The notes below the pieces were generated by a model. The model saw nothing but the letters and a program-made list of their open reading frames with translations, was not told the origin of the DNA and made no database searches. A stretch of 64,000 bases of DNA from Pogostemon cablin (Eukaryota > Streptophyta > Magnoliopsida > Lamiales > Lamiaceae), in contig CM042965.1 of NCBI GenBank assembly GCA_023678885.1, positions 34,205,777-34,269,776 on the forward strand. The letters are read 5' to 3'. The position numbers and the translations under genes were made by a program. The stretch's first letter is position 1. Each line of letters begins with the position of its first letter. Below are positions 22,447 to 34,348 of the stretch, in pieces.

Positions 22447-24320
22447 TATGTAAATCGGGTTCAAGGTGTAAATCTTGTGGTCTCCTTTTGGTCGTAGTCA
22501 TTCTCACCTAGATTTTAGTGTTTTTATTTGTGGATTTTCGGATGTTTTTATCCGTATTTGTGTGATTTTTAATGGAGTTATTGTTGTTTTGAGAAATGTG
22601 GTATGAATTGATAGAATTGTGTAAATGAGCTTAAATATGTGTAAAACAGGTCAAGAAATGGATAAAAATGGAGTCGGAAGCGAAACGGAGACGGAAGAAA
22701 GGGCCTGCTTGTACACGGGCCGTGTGCGGAACACGGCCCTGTAACAAGTGGCCGTTTATTATCATCAGAAATTGCTGCTCGCCCAGAAGGATGACCGTGC
22801 GCTAGTGCACGGGCCGTGCGTTGCTGCACGCCCCGTGTGCGGAACACGGCCCTGTAAGAAGAAGCCATGTACTTACATCAGAAAACGCTACACGGCCATT
22901 ACCAAGGCCGTGTACTGCAGCTCGAGCCGTGTCCGAAAGCACGCACAACACGCCAAAGTAGGTGTGCCCTACACGGGCCATGTAGTGCAAAAACCTGTGC
23001 AATTTTGAGAAAGTTTTAGAAGCTTCTAGAAGGTCCATTAGTGATATAAAAGGATGACTTGTGCGAAATTTTGAAGGAAGATCAGATTCATAGCAGTTAC
23101 ACACACTCCACACCACATTTCCTCACACACTAGATCCATATTCCATCTCTATCCATTAGATCCATCCAATTTCCATTTGATCTCCACATTCAATCCATAA
23201 ATTCATCATCTAATCCATCCATCCATCATTTGAGAAGAGTGAAGCATCAAGGAGTGGAGGAGTTGATAAATTGAAGAGGAGAAAGGTTTCTCCATGCAAG
23301 GGAAGCCAATCTACTTTTCATTTGTTGATTTTCTTCTTATTTAGGCTCAAATAGAGCAAAGCTTGATTTGTATTGAATTAAACATCATGTTTAGTGGCTA
23401 GTCCTATAGTAGGGCTAATCATATGAATGGTTGAGGTGAAAAGTTAGATATGTAGAACTTGAGTAGTGATTTGAATTGATTTGTTGATTTTCTTTTATGA
23501 TATATCAATCATGTTTCATTTTAATGTTTGTGTTATTAAATTCTCTATTCATAGTATTAGGATGGTCATTCCAATATTGTGAGTGGATGTTTAATTGAAT
23601 CATATATTGAAATGTGCATGCATGTTAGTATAAGGGGAGGTAAGTCATACCCTCCTTAGGCTTAGAACATTCATATAGGGACACTTAAGAAATTGAGTGA
23701 AAAGAACCAACTTATGATCATAGTACCTTAAGGGAATTGAGATTAAGATCAATCTGAGGAGATTTAGACTTGTAAAAGGGTCGAGAACCTAATTGCCTTG
23801 GCCATAGGGATTAGGGGTAAAATTGTGATTGCTTTTAATCCACAAGTTAATGAAAATTACAATCAAGAGTTTTGCATATCTAGCTCAAGTCTTAACCATG
23901 AGTATGATTAGTCTTGCTCTCTTTTCAAGTGAATTCTACATCCATTCCATTCATCATTTGCTTGTTGTTTGATTATTTACTTTGTTAGTCTTAATTCTTG
24001 TTAATTGAGTAGAATCGTAAGTAATAGTTTTAAATAACAAAACCTTCAAACTATCATCCTTACAAAGCATAAATCAATGGAAAATTCGGATACAAGCCTT
24101 AGTTTACTTTCCCTTGGGATGAAATTATTATAAATTTTGTACTTGGTCATGCGTTTACAACAACGATAGAGTTTCTTACTCTTAAACATTTTACTAAAAA
24201 TGCGACTAAGAACACCTTTCCAATTCTATATACCTTATGTTTTGGTAGGGTGTTTAAATTAAATAAAACACAGGGTTTAAAAGAGTTTATGATATAAACT
24301 CGGTTTACAAGAGACTAACT
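22447..24320. repeat. Family A repeat, copy 2, split by a solo LTR
   Basis: The left part (22447-22488) and the right part (24215-24320) join into one family A repeat if the LTR at 22489-24214 and one copy of CCTTT are removed. Confidence 0.8.
22489..24214. repeat. Solo LTR, 1726 bp, 5-bp target duplication
   Basis: It starts TGGTCGTAGTC, ends GACTAAGAACA, and is flanked by CCTTT at 22484-22488 and 24215-24219. A GATATAAAAGG box near 23042 fits an LTR promoter. A GC-rich part at 22690-22990 repeats the palindrome-like ACACGGGCCGTGT and CACGGCCCTGT. The right half shares the phrase ATAGTACCTTAAGGGAATTG with the LTR at 52906-54817, so the two belong to one family, probably Ty3/gypsy by length and style. 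No internal retrotransposon genes are present. Confidence 0.85.
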
Positions 24321-24779
24321 CATTAAAATATTACATCACTTAACTTACTACATATTAAAATATTATGCTCCTTAATTTATGTCCACACTACTAGAAAACT
24401 GTGAAAATATATCAGTGCATAGATATTGGTTATTTGTAAAACTGATATCTATGCATTGAGTAACCGATATCTATTCTATAACCGATATCTATGTTTATAG
24501 GATTACTCTAATAGATATCAGTAATTGCCTAGTGATATCTTTTGATGATATTTATACAGTATATAGATATCGGTTATTATAACCGATATCTTTCCACTGA
24601 TATTAATATATATATATATATATATATTTTAAAAATAATAAATTTTTATTTTTAATTACTTAATTTAAATAAAAAACTAAAAACATAACACGTTTTTCCT
24701 TACACTTTAAAGCGTGTTTGGAATGTGTAAATCATGCATCTAACATTTTCCATCATTCAATTAGTAAAATCGATTCCCT

Positions 24780-25370
24780 ACATATGCAGCCCTAGAATCG
24801 ATCCCCAAATTCGACATCTTGAACCAAAACCTAGAATCAACATCTGCCGCGACTTTGAACCCACACTGCTCCAGTTGGTGCCCACCGTTCTCGCCTCTCG
24901 CTGGTTTCCATGCTCGCCTCTTGCTCCTATCCGCCGTTCTCGCCTCTCTCTGCTACCGTTTTATCTCATGCTGCCTCTTACACCGGCGCGACCTTCCGAC
25001 GACTCTTGTCGTTGCCCTCGTGGTTCTCTGCGGTTACAACAGGCCATAGATGACCTCCTCTCGCCACATCTCGTATTTTATAGCCGCCACAATTCACCCA
25101 GCCACATCTGGTTGTCGTTGCTCCTATTTCAGATCTTAACTGGCGGCGCCGACTCCATCTGGTCCTATTGGCGGCTACTCGTGACACTTTAGCCGTCGGA
25201 GTTTCCGCCCACGACGGCAGCCAACCCACCGCTGCGGTAACAGCGGGCCATCGACTTCTGGCCCCTCTTCAGATTCGTTGTCTCACAGAATTATTGTCGG
25301 CTACTCAGGACATATCTGCCGCCACCGTTTTGTGGCCGCTTCTGGCCACCGGTTAGATTCGCCTTTGTGC
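24780..25370 (+). other. GC-rich captured segment inside the CACTA element
   Basis: Base composition changes sharply from AT-rich to GC-rich with many CCGCC and TCTCGCC phrases. Open frames of 60 to 150 codons exist in several phases, but none resembles a protein I know. It may be a captured untranslated region or first exon. Low-complexity proline, arginine and serine content argues against a real product. Confidence 0.4.
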
Positions 25371-25469
25371 GATTTTTCGGCCCTCGATAGATATGCCACT
25401 TTGCTGATGGGAATTTTTTGGATTGGTCCAATGTTCGACAATCATACCTCCGACTTGCGTCTGGTTCGC

Positions 25470-25696
25470 TCTGCTCCGTTCGACGATCTAAACAAGGTAG
25501 CTGCTGCTTCTCTGATTTTTTTCAAGAGTGTTAGGGTTAGTGATGAGTATAAGGATTTGCCGGCGTTTTTGGTCGGGGAATTGATGGGGGGTTTTGCTAC
25601 GCTGTTGATGTATTTTCAGTCCGAGAAGGATCTGTGGAGTGGTTTGATTTTCTCTTCGCCATTGTTCGTCATTCCGGAGAGTATGAAGCCCTCTAA
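25470..25696 (+). pseudogene. Captured exon of a monoacylglycerol-lipase-like hydrolase
   Basis: The frame reads KVAAASLIFFKSVRVSDEY, then DLPAFLVGELMGG, then YFQSEKDLWSGLIFSSPLF and VIPESMKPSK. This matches the nucleophile-elbow region of plant alpha/beta hydrolases of the monoacylglycerol lipase group. The family motif is GESMGG with the catalytic Ser; here TTG replaces TCG, giving GELMGG, so even an expressed fragment would be inactive. The exon ends at CCCTCTAAG followed by GTAATTTC, a preserved 5' splice site. The N-terminal part and the C-terminal Asp and His of the catalytic triad are absent. It sits inside a CACTA element, so it is best read as a transduplicated fragment. Confidence 0.8.
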
Positions 25697-26545
25697 GGTA
25701 ATTTCACTTTCTGATGATGGTTTAAGCTATGGTTGTTCAATGTTTGTCCTTATTGTTTTAAGGGTAGTTCCAATTAGCTTATGTTCTTGTAGGCGGATTT
25801 CAGTTCATCTGATTTTCACTGGGGGAACTGTTTGTGTGATCATTGTTGCTATTAATCTTTTAAGATTTTTTATTATTTGATGAGAAAAGCTAAGCATTGA
25901 CAACATGATGGATCTTGGAATGTAGTTAATTCTCTGTATTTTACACCCTGTTATTCACCAGTATATATGACACAACAGAGGTGGGAGAGGGATTCAAGAA
26001 TTCATATATTAATTAGGGTTTATTTGTATTTGAAAATGTAGGTTATCAGAATGTTAGAAATTGGATTGTTTCAATTTGATCAGCTCTATTCTTTTCTATG
26101 TAAACTGGTGAAAATTTGAATTCAAATGGTGATAGTGAGACCTTAGTCTGATATTCTTCCTATAATAGATTTGTAATCATTTTCCTTCAAGAGTCTTGTT
26201 CATAGCTTCCTATAATATATTACCTTGGATTTGTGCATTTACAGTATTTACATTGTCTAGAATGCCGAATACATAACTGAAATTAGAGATGTGGAGTCGA
26301 TCGTAGTCCAATCGGAAGAAGAAATTGAATTTGTGTTGGAAGCCTTATCTCTCCTCGAAGTGCTGCTGTTGTCGGAAATGAAAAGGGAAAGGGCATTGTG
26401 AAGAATAGGTCATTTGTTCTTATTCATAGTGTTGGTCTTTTTTCACTCTTGAATTTTTCATCATTGATGATCAATGGTGCGAGCTAATGTAGTTCACTAA
26501 ATTAGTTTGCTTTATTGATAACTGATTATGTGCTATGTTTGCAGG

Positions 26546-26608
26546 GATGGTATTCCTCCAGAAATCATTCAGGACATCCTCACCCGCCTTCCTGTGAAAA
26601 CTTTGTAA
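26546..26608 (+). pseudogene. Captured F-box exon fragment
   Basis: After a 3' splice-site-like TTTGCAG the frame reads DGIPPEIIQDILTRLPVKTL and then a TAA. This is the first half of an F-box, the Skp1-binding domain of SCF ubiquitin-ligase adaptors. The rest of the F-box and all substrate-binding repeats are missing. With the splice donor at 25697 and this acceptor, a chimeric transcript joining the hydrolase and F-box pieces is possible but not shown. Confidence 0.7.
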
Positions 26609-27388
26609 TTGGGTATTGGGAATGCAACATTTATGTGTTTTTTTTTGTATTTTCTTTCATTATTAATCAAGTACTTTGAATATTGGAATGTTTGACATTG
26701 AATTTAGATACTTCTAATATATGGATATTATTAGTTGATGAATGAAATATTGTCGAAATGGATGCATTATTTGAAATTCTATTTAAATTAGAATATTATA
26801 TTGTATAAATAAATAAAGTAGGTTATCGATATCTATGATGAAGCATTCTTAAAGAAAGATATCGATGAATAGCGATATCTATTCTACCTTATATTTATAT
26901 CTGTAAAATTCAAAATAAATATCGGTTATGGACTGATATCTATACCATGAAAAGATATCAGTTAATAACCGATATCTATTTAACCTTATATTTAATATCA
27001 TCTCTATTTATAACTGTGAATTTCGAAATAGATATCGGTTATTAATCGATATCTATACTATACAAAGATATCAGTTTTTTCCCGATATCTATTCATCAAT
27101 ACATTTAATATCAGGCTTATTAATATCGATATTTTCTTTATAGATATCAGTTAAAAATCGATATCTATAACAGAAATAGATATCGGTTAAATAACTGATA
27201 TCTATTTAATATACCTATAATATCGCCTCCATTTATAACGGTTGAAAATCCTAATAGATATCGGTTAATAACCGATATCTATTCGCAGTTTTGTTGTAGT
27301 GCCAAAAAGTAAATGTATAGCTTGTTCCGAAATGGAAGGAGTATTAGTTTTTTTTTATCCTACTTTTAAGTAGATGTGCTAAAATGTA

Positions 27389-27601
27389 CTCTCTCGTCTC
27401 TCTACAACGTACGCATTTTGTTATTTTAGTCTATCCTAATACATATAGTGTGTATTTTTTTATAGATGTGACCCACACAAATTTATTAATAAATTTACAT
27501 GGATCAACACATAATACCCTCAACCCATTATGCATTAAAATATTATATCCCTCAATATAGTATTTAAAACAAATGCACACCTCGCAGAGAGACTTAGGGA
27601 G
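27389..27601. mobile_element. Stowaway-like MITE, diverged
   Basis: CTCTCTCGTCTCTCTACAAC at the left is matched by GCAGAGAGACTTAGGGAG at the right, with TA on both sides. Its right half is carried along in the tandem repeat units that follow. A better-preserved relative is at 39129-39378. Confidence 0.7.
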
Positions 27602-29256
27602 TACAAATTTACAAAATTAACCTTGATTTGGTTAAAAATTAAAATAAATAATTTGATCATACATATTTAGAATTTTATGATACATATTTATGAATTAGAT
27701 GTACATGTTTATAGGCCCGCGGTTAAAACTTTTTAATAGAATCACAAATCGAATTTAAAAAAAATCGTCATTTGGGACATTTAAAATTTTATTACTAAAC
27801 CTGAGACATTAAATTTTTTTGATAAATTCATTTGGGCAAAGTGAAACTTAACCCTTTCGGATGAATAGTTATAAATTCTCCACTAACATTTCAATATATT
27901 AATTCGACAGGATAATGATAGTATTTTATGTTTTTGTAAGTATTATTTTTTATTAAAAATATTAGGCAAAGACTTGTGTGAGACCGTCTCACGTAAGGGC
28001 TTACAGGAAAGCGATGTGAGACGGCCAGAAAGTGATAACTTTTATGAAGAAAAGTGATAATAAATTATGAAAAGTGAAAATGCTCTTTCATGAACAATTT
28101 ATAGTGTAAATAAAAAGTGATAACATTTTATAGCGAAAGTGATAACGATTTATAGCGAAAGTGATAACTATTTTAAAAAGTGAAAAATGGTCTCACGTGA
28201 GACGGTCTCATGCAAGACCTACCCAAAATATTATTATTATTTTTTAAATAAAAATTTTAATTTAATAAATTTACATGGATCAACACATAATACCCACAAC
28301 CTATTACGCATTAAAATATTATATCCCTCAACGTAGTATTTAAAACAAATGCACACCTCGCAGAGAGACTTAGGGAGTACAAATTTACAAAATTAACCTT
28401 GATTTGGTTAAAAATTAAAATAAATAATTTGATCATACATATTTAGAATTTTATGATATTTATGAATTAGATGTACATGTTTATAGGCCCGTTAAAACTT
28501 TTTAATAGAATCACAAATCGAATTTTAAAAAAATCGTCATTTGGGACATTTAAAATTTTATTACTAAACCTGAGACATTAAAATTTTTTGATAAATTCAT
28601 TTGGGCAAAGTGAAATTTAACCCTTTCGGATGAATAGTTATAAATTCTCCACTAACATTTCAATATATTAATTCGACAGGAAAATGATAGTATTTTATGT
28701 TTTTGTAAGTATTATTTTTTATTAAAAATATTATTATTATTTTTTAAATAAAAATTTTAATTTAATAAATTTACATGGATCAACACATAATACCCTCAAC
28801 CCATTACGCATTAAAATATTATATCCCTCGTAGTATTTAAAACAAATGCACACCTCGCAGAGAGACTTAGGGAGTACAAATTTACAAAATTAACCTTGAT
28901 TTGGTTAAAAATTAAAATAAATAATTTGATCATACATATTTAGAGTTTTATGATACATATTTATGAATTAGATGTACATGTTTATAGGCTCGTTAAAACT
29001 TTTCAACAGAATCACGAATTTTAAAAAAATCGTCATTTGGGACATTTAAAATTTTATTACTAAAACTGAGACATTAAAATTTTTTGATAAATTCATTTGG
29101 GCAAAGTGAAATTTAACCTTTCGGATGAATAGTTATAAATTCTCCACTAACATTTCAATATATTAATTCGACAGGAAAATGATAGTATTTTATGTTTTTG
29201 TAAGTATTATTTTTTTATTAAAAATATTATTATTATTTTTTAAATAAAAATTTTAA
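27485..29256. repeat. Tandem triplication of a 500-bp unit
   Basis: Units are 27485-28260 (776 bp, enlarged by a 260-bp MITE and its 9-bp duplication), 28261-28760 (500 bp) and 28761-29256 (496 bp). They are nearly identical, share the phrase ACATGGATCAACAC and end in AAATAAAAATTTTAA. Only the first unit carries the MITE, so the other two show the empty site. A diverged single copy is found at 39230-39960, upstream of BAHD pseudogene 2. Confidence 0.92.
27965..28224 (+). mobile_element. 260-bp Mutator-type MITE, copy 3
   Basis: It has the same ends as copy 1 and is flanked by AAAATATTA at 27956-27964 and 28225-28233. The two neighbouring tandem units have that 9-mer once, which confirms both borders. 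Confidence 0.95.
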
Positions 29257-29491
29257 TTTATATATAAAATATTTATAAAATAGTTTATTGTATCATTATC
29301 ACATTTTATCAATTATGTATCATTTTTTCCCGAAATATTATTAAAAATTTGTCCGTTTTAAAAAGTCATTCAATAAAACAGTCTCACACATGTATTCGAT
29401 ATAGTTGTAAATTCTACCCAGTATTTCAGTTTATTTATTTTCAAAATATCTAGAATATCAAAGGACTTGGTCGAGACTCTCTACCTTATAT

Positions 29492-31169
29492 TGTTGTGGA
29501 AGGGGGTCCTATCCAACTAGGACAGACAATACGCAATGATATATCAGCACTAGGGCTGGAGGAAAATACCGAAATTTCGGTATACCGCACTTACCATATC
29601 GAGAAATACCGAACTAACCGAAATTTTAGGTATACCGAAATTTTTGGTAAGGTATGATACCGTATTGAATTTTTTGATACGGTAAAGGTATGCAAAATTT
29701 TAAAACCGCGGTATTTTGGTATATACCGAAATACCGTAAATAATTTTTGTAAGGTATATATACTTAAAAGAAATTCTTATATATTAAAACTATTGACCCA
29801 TCATTGAATTTAGTGAAATTTTGGAGAACAGATATGTAAGCACTATAGGGTTTATTATTTTAAATTTAAAGTATAATTGTAATTATTTTTATTTTAATGT
29901 TAATCTAAGAGTGTGTATTAATTTTTAATTAATTAATTTAGAATTTAATCGTTTTCAGGTACACAAATCACTCATTAGGATTAAACTCTTACTTTTATTA
30001 TGTTTTATTGTTTTAAAATTTTAACGTTTCAATGCTTACATTGTTTTTTGTGCGTTGATTAATGAGTATAGTATTTTAATAGATGGTACAAAAATATATT
30101 AACATTTAATGTAAAGTGTGTATGTATATTAGTATTGGATGTGGATCCAATGGTGATATATTAATTGTTTTAGGTGGATCGCATAAAAAGGAAAACGTAA
30201 AGATTAAAATGGAACGCCCAAAATAAAAATATGAAAAGATTGAAGTGGTACGGAGAAAGTACCATAATATCGGTAAGAAAAAGGTATGCCGTTTTATCAT
30301 ACCGAAGTTTTGGTATACCGAACTAAGGTATACCGAAACTTTCGGTAAGGTAAAGGTATAATTTTTCTAAATACCGATATTTTAGGTATGGTATACGGTA
30401 TAGCTAAAAATTTTAGGTATACCATACCGCCCACCCCTAATCAGCACAGCGGAAACACAACAAATCCCAAATAATATCAATGCACAAATCCTCCCACTCA
30501 AATATTGCAAAACCACAAACTAATTAAATATGCAGAAATGTACGCAGAATCAACACCAGAAATTTTAACATGGAAAAACCATTTTAACATGGAAAACCCC
30601 TTCAACCTGAGGGTAAAAACCACAGGACTCTCGTCCAGGAAACAATCCACTAATGCACAAAAGTACACAGTTCAATCTCCCTATCACAAATAGGGGAATA
30701 CAACTCCCTATCACAAGTAGGGGAATACCACACAATCACCAGAATAGCCTCAAGAGAATCTCTCTTGAAATACAAGACAACAATGGAAGAAAAGAGAATA
30801 AAATAGCACAAATAGAATACGTGTCACCCGATTCTCATTTGTACTCGGAGATGTTTCTACAAAATCCACTCCAATCATTGTGTAGAGAACGTCGCCACGA
30901 ACTCCCCTTGAAATTTGAAGTGAAACGGTGAAGAAACGGACCTCCAAATTGGGTATTTTCTCCCGAAACCCTCTTCCCTCTTTCCTTCCCCTGCTTCTCC
31001 CCTCTATTCTGTTCTTCTGCTCCTTCCTTCTCACGTTGAAGTAGCTACCAAATACCATCAGCAAACTTCATCAATTAATTAATTAACCCATCAAATTGGG
31101 TCATTCATTTGTGGGCCTAATTAATTAATCACGTGGGCTTTCTTTTATTTTATTATCTTGGGCCAAACA
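29492..31169. repeat. Putative solo LTR upstream of BAHD gene 1, split by an hAT-type element
   Basis: The DNA upstream of BAHD gene 1 (to CTCTACCTTATA, and again from TTTGGAATTAAATAACG) matches that upstream of pseudogene 2 (40260-40320) except for this insertion. It begins TGTTGTGGAAGG, ends GGGCCAAACA, and without the nested element is about 780 bp. These are LTR-like ends. I could not find a clean 5-bp duplication, so the exact borders and class remain uncertain. The 92-codon frame at 30653-30931 inside it resembles nothing known. Confidence 0.5.
29551..30439. mobile_element. hAT-type non-autonomous element, 889 bp, 8-bp target duplication
   Basis: It starts TAGGGCTGGAGG and ends CCGCCCACCCCTA, with the perfect 8-bp duplication ATCAGCAC at 29543-29550 and 30440-30447. 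Both ends are dense in GGTATACCGAAA-like phrases. No transposase is encoded. The middle holds a degenerate Stowaway-like stretch (30110-30260). Confidence 0.85.
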
Positions 31170-31222
31170 TTTGGAATTAAATAACGTAGCCAGCTCTGTG
31201 TTTTCACTCACAACTCACAAGC

Positions 31223-33633
31223 ATGAAGATCAACATGAAGAGCTTGACGATGGTTAAGCCAATGGTGGAGACGCCAGGTGGCACACTGTGGTTTGCCAAT
31301 GTGGACTTGTTAATGCCTGCTACCTGCCACACCCACGTCATCTACTTCTACCGCACCAATGGCGCCGCCGACTTCTTTGACGTGGCGGTGCTCAAGGCGG
31401 CACTCAGCCGCACCCTGGTTGAGTTCTACCCCCACGCCGGGAGGCTGAGGAGGGGGGCAAATAATCGGTTGGAGGTCAACTGCAACGGTGAGGGGGTGTT
31501 ATTCGTTGAGGCGAAGTGCGACGCCACCCTCGATGATTTAGGTGATTTCATCTTCCCCAAGTCGGAGCTCCGTCTCATTCCCGCTATTGATTATTCTCAA
31601 GGAGTTTCATCCGTCCCACTTTACTTAGTACAGGTATAGATGCACTCCATTTTTTCTACTTCACCCACCTATTTCATCTTATATTTGAATGGGTGTGTAG
31701 TTGAAGCATTACTCATTTTTAAATTCAAAATTAAAAAATGAGAAATGCATCAACTCTACACCCTCGTAAAATACACAAAGGTGTGGATTAGATCCCTAAT
31801 CAATATGTATGTGCATGAATTGTATACTTCCTCTATCCCATTGAAACGTACGCGCTTCCTTTATAAATTACAAAAGAAGTGCGTACGTTTCAATGGGACG
31901 AAGGGAGTAATAAAAAATCGTCCACGCGCTAATTTTTTATTATAAATTATAGATTATAGAAGAAAAAAGAATTAAATATTATTATAAGTACAAATTGTAA
32001 AAAAAAAAATGAAAGTTGTCTGAATTTAAGAATCCCAAAGATATTGATACATTTTTCTTTTTTGGTTGTTCCACAGAAATTGATATATTTCTTTTTTAAT
32101 ACTCCCTCCGTCCGCTTGAAAGGGGGTATTTTTTCCATTTTTGTCGTTCGCTTCAAAGAGGGTCATTTCCTTTTTTACACACATGGGACCCACACACACC
32201 CACTAATACAACTAAAATATGGGGTCCACACTCCCACTAATACAACTACCCACTACATATTAAATAATAATACTCCTTAATCAACGTGCACAAAAGTAAA
32301 TACCCCTCTTTCGGGCGGACGGAGGGAGCAATATGATACCCACAAAAAAATAATTTATTTATTTACATGGACCCACACACACATCACACTCACTACTAAT
32401 ACAACTACCTACCACACATTAAATATTATTTCTGTCACTTCACTTTATATAAATAAAATTAATCCTTAATTAAATTTAGTCATATTTTTGTTAAATTTTG
32501 AATCAAATTATTAGACAAATTTCTTATATAAATAACTAAATTTGAACTAAATTTAATAAAAATAACTAAATTAATTGAACTAAAAGATTAAAATCGAAAA
32601 AAAAAAGGATAAACCAAAATTTAAAATTGTAAACAAATAAATTGAATTTTGATATTTTGTCATGACATAAAATTAAAATCCCCTCAAAATCTCAAAACGA
32701 CTAGTATAAATTATCACAATAACTAAACTCATGTAATTGATGATTCAGTTGACTCGTTTCAAATGTGGTGGGGTTAGTTTAGGCATTGCAAATGAGCATC
32801 ACTTATCAGATGGGATTGCTGGTCTACATTTCACCAACACCTGGTCCGACTTTGCTCGTGGAGGGACCATCGGAATCCCTCCGTTCTACGACCGCACCGT
32901 CCTGGCGGCGCGTTCTCCCCCACGCCCCGTCTTCTCCCACATCGAGTACCAACCCCCTCCGCGCCTAGCCACTCCCTTACCACAACTCGACACCACCTTT
33001 TCACTATTCAAGCTCACTCGGGATCAGATGAACGCTCTCAAGGCTAAATGCAACGACGGAAACGGCCCCAATTACTCCGCCTTCGCGGTGTTGGCGGGCC
33101 ACGCGTGGCGGTGTGCGTGCATGGCACGTGGCCTGCCTGCTGATCAGAAAACCAAGTTGCATATTCCGGTAGATGGCCGGAACAGGCTAATCCCGCCGCC
33201 TCCGTCCGGCTACCACGGCAACGTGTTGTTCTCGCCTCCGACCGTAGCTCTTTCCGGTGAGCTGGTGTCCAATCCGTTGAAGTTTGCGGTGGGTAGGGTT
33301 CATGAGGCGATAGTCCGACTGGACGATGAGTACTTGAGGTCGGCCATGGATTACTTGGAGGTGCAGGGGGATGTTTCCGCCTTGGCGCGTAGTACGGACA
33401 CGACCAGATGTCCGAATCTGGGGATCATTACTTGGACCCGGCTACCGCTCTACGACGCAGATTTCGGGTGGGGAAAACCCGATTCGGTCGGACCCGGAGG
33501 TGCTCCGTATGAAGGCAAAAGCTATGTGCTGGCTAGCCCGGATAATGATGGGAGCGTGCTGTACGGATTGGCGTTGCACGAACCACATATGAAGCTCTTC
33601 AAGAAATTCTTCTATGATGCAATATTTAAATAA
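31223..33633 (+). CDS. BAHD acyltransferase 1, rosmarinic acid synthase / HCT-like, intact
   Basis: Exon 1 is 31223-31633 (137 codons), the intron 31634-32748 has GT and AG ends, and exon 2 is 32749-33633. The product is 431 aa, the usual BAHD length. The catalytic HXXXDG is EHHLSDG (His154, Asp158) and the structural DFGWG is at residues 375-379. The start MKINMKSLTMVKP and the run FKCGGVSLGIANEHHLSDG closely resemble Lamiaceae rosmarinic acid synthases. Enzymes of this clade move a hydroxycinnamoyl group from CoA to an alcohol such as shikimate or 4-hydroxyphenyllactate, in the cytosol; the exact acceptor cannot be read from sequence. The start ATG lies in CACAAGCATGAAGATCA, shared with both other copies. 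No lesion was found. The intron carries two Stowaways. Confidence 0.9.
31827..31907. mobile_element. 81-bp Stowaway hairpin in the intron of BAHD gene 1
   Basis: CTTCCTCTATCCCATTGAAA at the left pairs almost completely with the right end TTTCAATGGGACGAAGGGAG, continuing through CGTACGC. TA flanks both sides. The pre-mRNA of gene 1 would contain this as a near-perfect stem of about 32 bp. Confidence 0.9.
32102..32328. mobile_element. Stowaway MITE, 227 bp, in the intron of BAHD gene 1
   Basis: It starts CTCCCTCCGTCCGCTTGAAA and ends TTCGGGCGGACGGAGGGAG. TA is on the left and the mutated CA on the right. It lies in the intron and does not touch the splice sites. Confidence 0.88.
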
Positions 33634-33789
33634 TTAAACAATGTGGCAATTGTCATGGAAATCATGAACTATGTATCCTGTGTGTGCTGTGTGAGATTGT
33701 TGTTTGTATTTTCAGTTTCTAATAATAATTTGCAGTACTTTCAATAAATTTCTCTTTTATTTTAGCTCAACTCGGAATACAATTCATTG

Positions 33790-34115
33790 GTAATTATCAA
33801 GGAATTTGTCGAAAAAAAAAATACATTTTTATTTTAGCAATAGAATACTATTGAATTTTTTTTTTATGTTTTTACCAACGAAATCATTAGTATATAAATT
33901 GCTGTCGGAATTATTAGCAATGGATTACCAAGAGAATTATTTACCAACAAAATTAAATTTTCGTTGCTAAAAATTTATTAACAACTACTTTACGAACGGA
34001 ACATTACTAATGGATTCCATTATTAATCCGTTGATTAACCAATTTAGCAATGAAATTAAGATTTTTATCAATGAAATATTCCATTTGTTAATAATAGTAC
34101 TTTTGCAGTGCTCTG
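33790..34115. repeat. CACTA-derived fragment with CCAACGAAAT subterminal repeats
   Basis: Phrases such as TTTACCAACGAAAT, CGTTGCTAAAAATTTA and CAATGAAATTAAG recur and match a second copy at 43855-44105, which ends TTTTTTTTGTAGTG, the right end of a CACTA element. The left end is missing in both. The 150 bases between the gene 1 stop and this fragment hold only the 3' untranslated region. Confidence 0.55.
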
Positions 34116-34348
34116 TCTCATACATATTTTCGCACTTTCCTTTTCGTCTGTCCCATATTTATCTTCACCATTCAAAAAAGAAAATTTCAAATTAACCAAC
34201 AACTTCAAAAATTATCTAAAAAGAGTAGTATATTTTTTATTATTATAATGGTCAAAATAGCAATGAAAAATTGAAATATATATGGGTAGCATGTTTTCAC
34301 ATCATATAAGTGCTTAGAAACATGAAAATACAAAAATCTACAAAAATT

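Larger units (their letters stand above)
24386..27301 (+). mobile_element. CACTA element carrying host gene fragments, 2916 bp
   Basis: It begins CACTACTAGAAAACTG and ends CAGTTTTGTTGTAGTG, with the 3-bp duplication CCA at 24383-24385 and 27302-27304. Both ends hold arrays of ACCGATATCTAT and its complement, the subterminal transposase-binding type of repeat. No transposase is present. The interior contains a GC-rich segment and fragments of two unrelated host genes. Flanking bases join into a Stowaway-like sequence (TTTATGTCCAAAAAGTAAATG), so the CACTA element landed in an older MITE. Confidence 0.9.

Noticed and set aside
22578..23116. Overlapping open frames of 86-104 codons on both strands
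   Set aside because: They lie in the GC-rich ACACGGGCCGTGT block of a solo LTR; frames open on both strands because stops are rare in GC-rich repeats.
30653..30931. 92-codon frame upstream of BAHD gene 1
   Set aside because: It lies inside the putative solo LTR and resembles no known protein.
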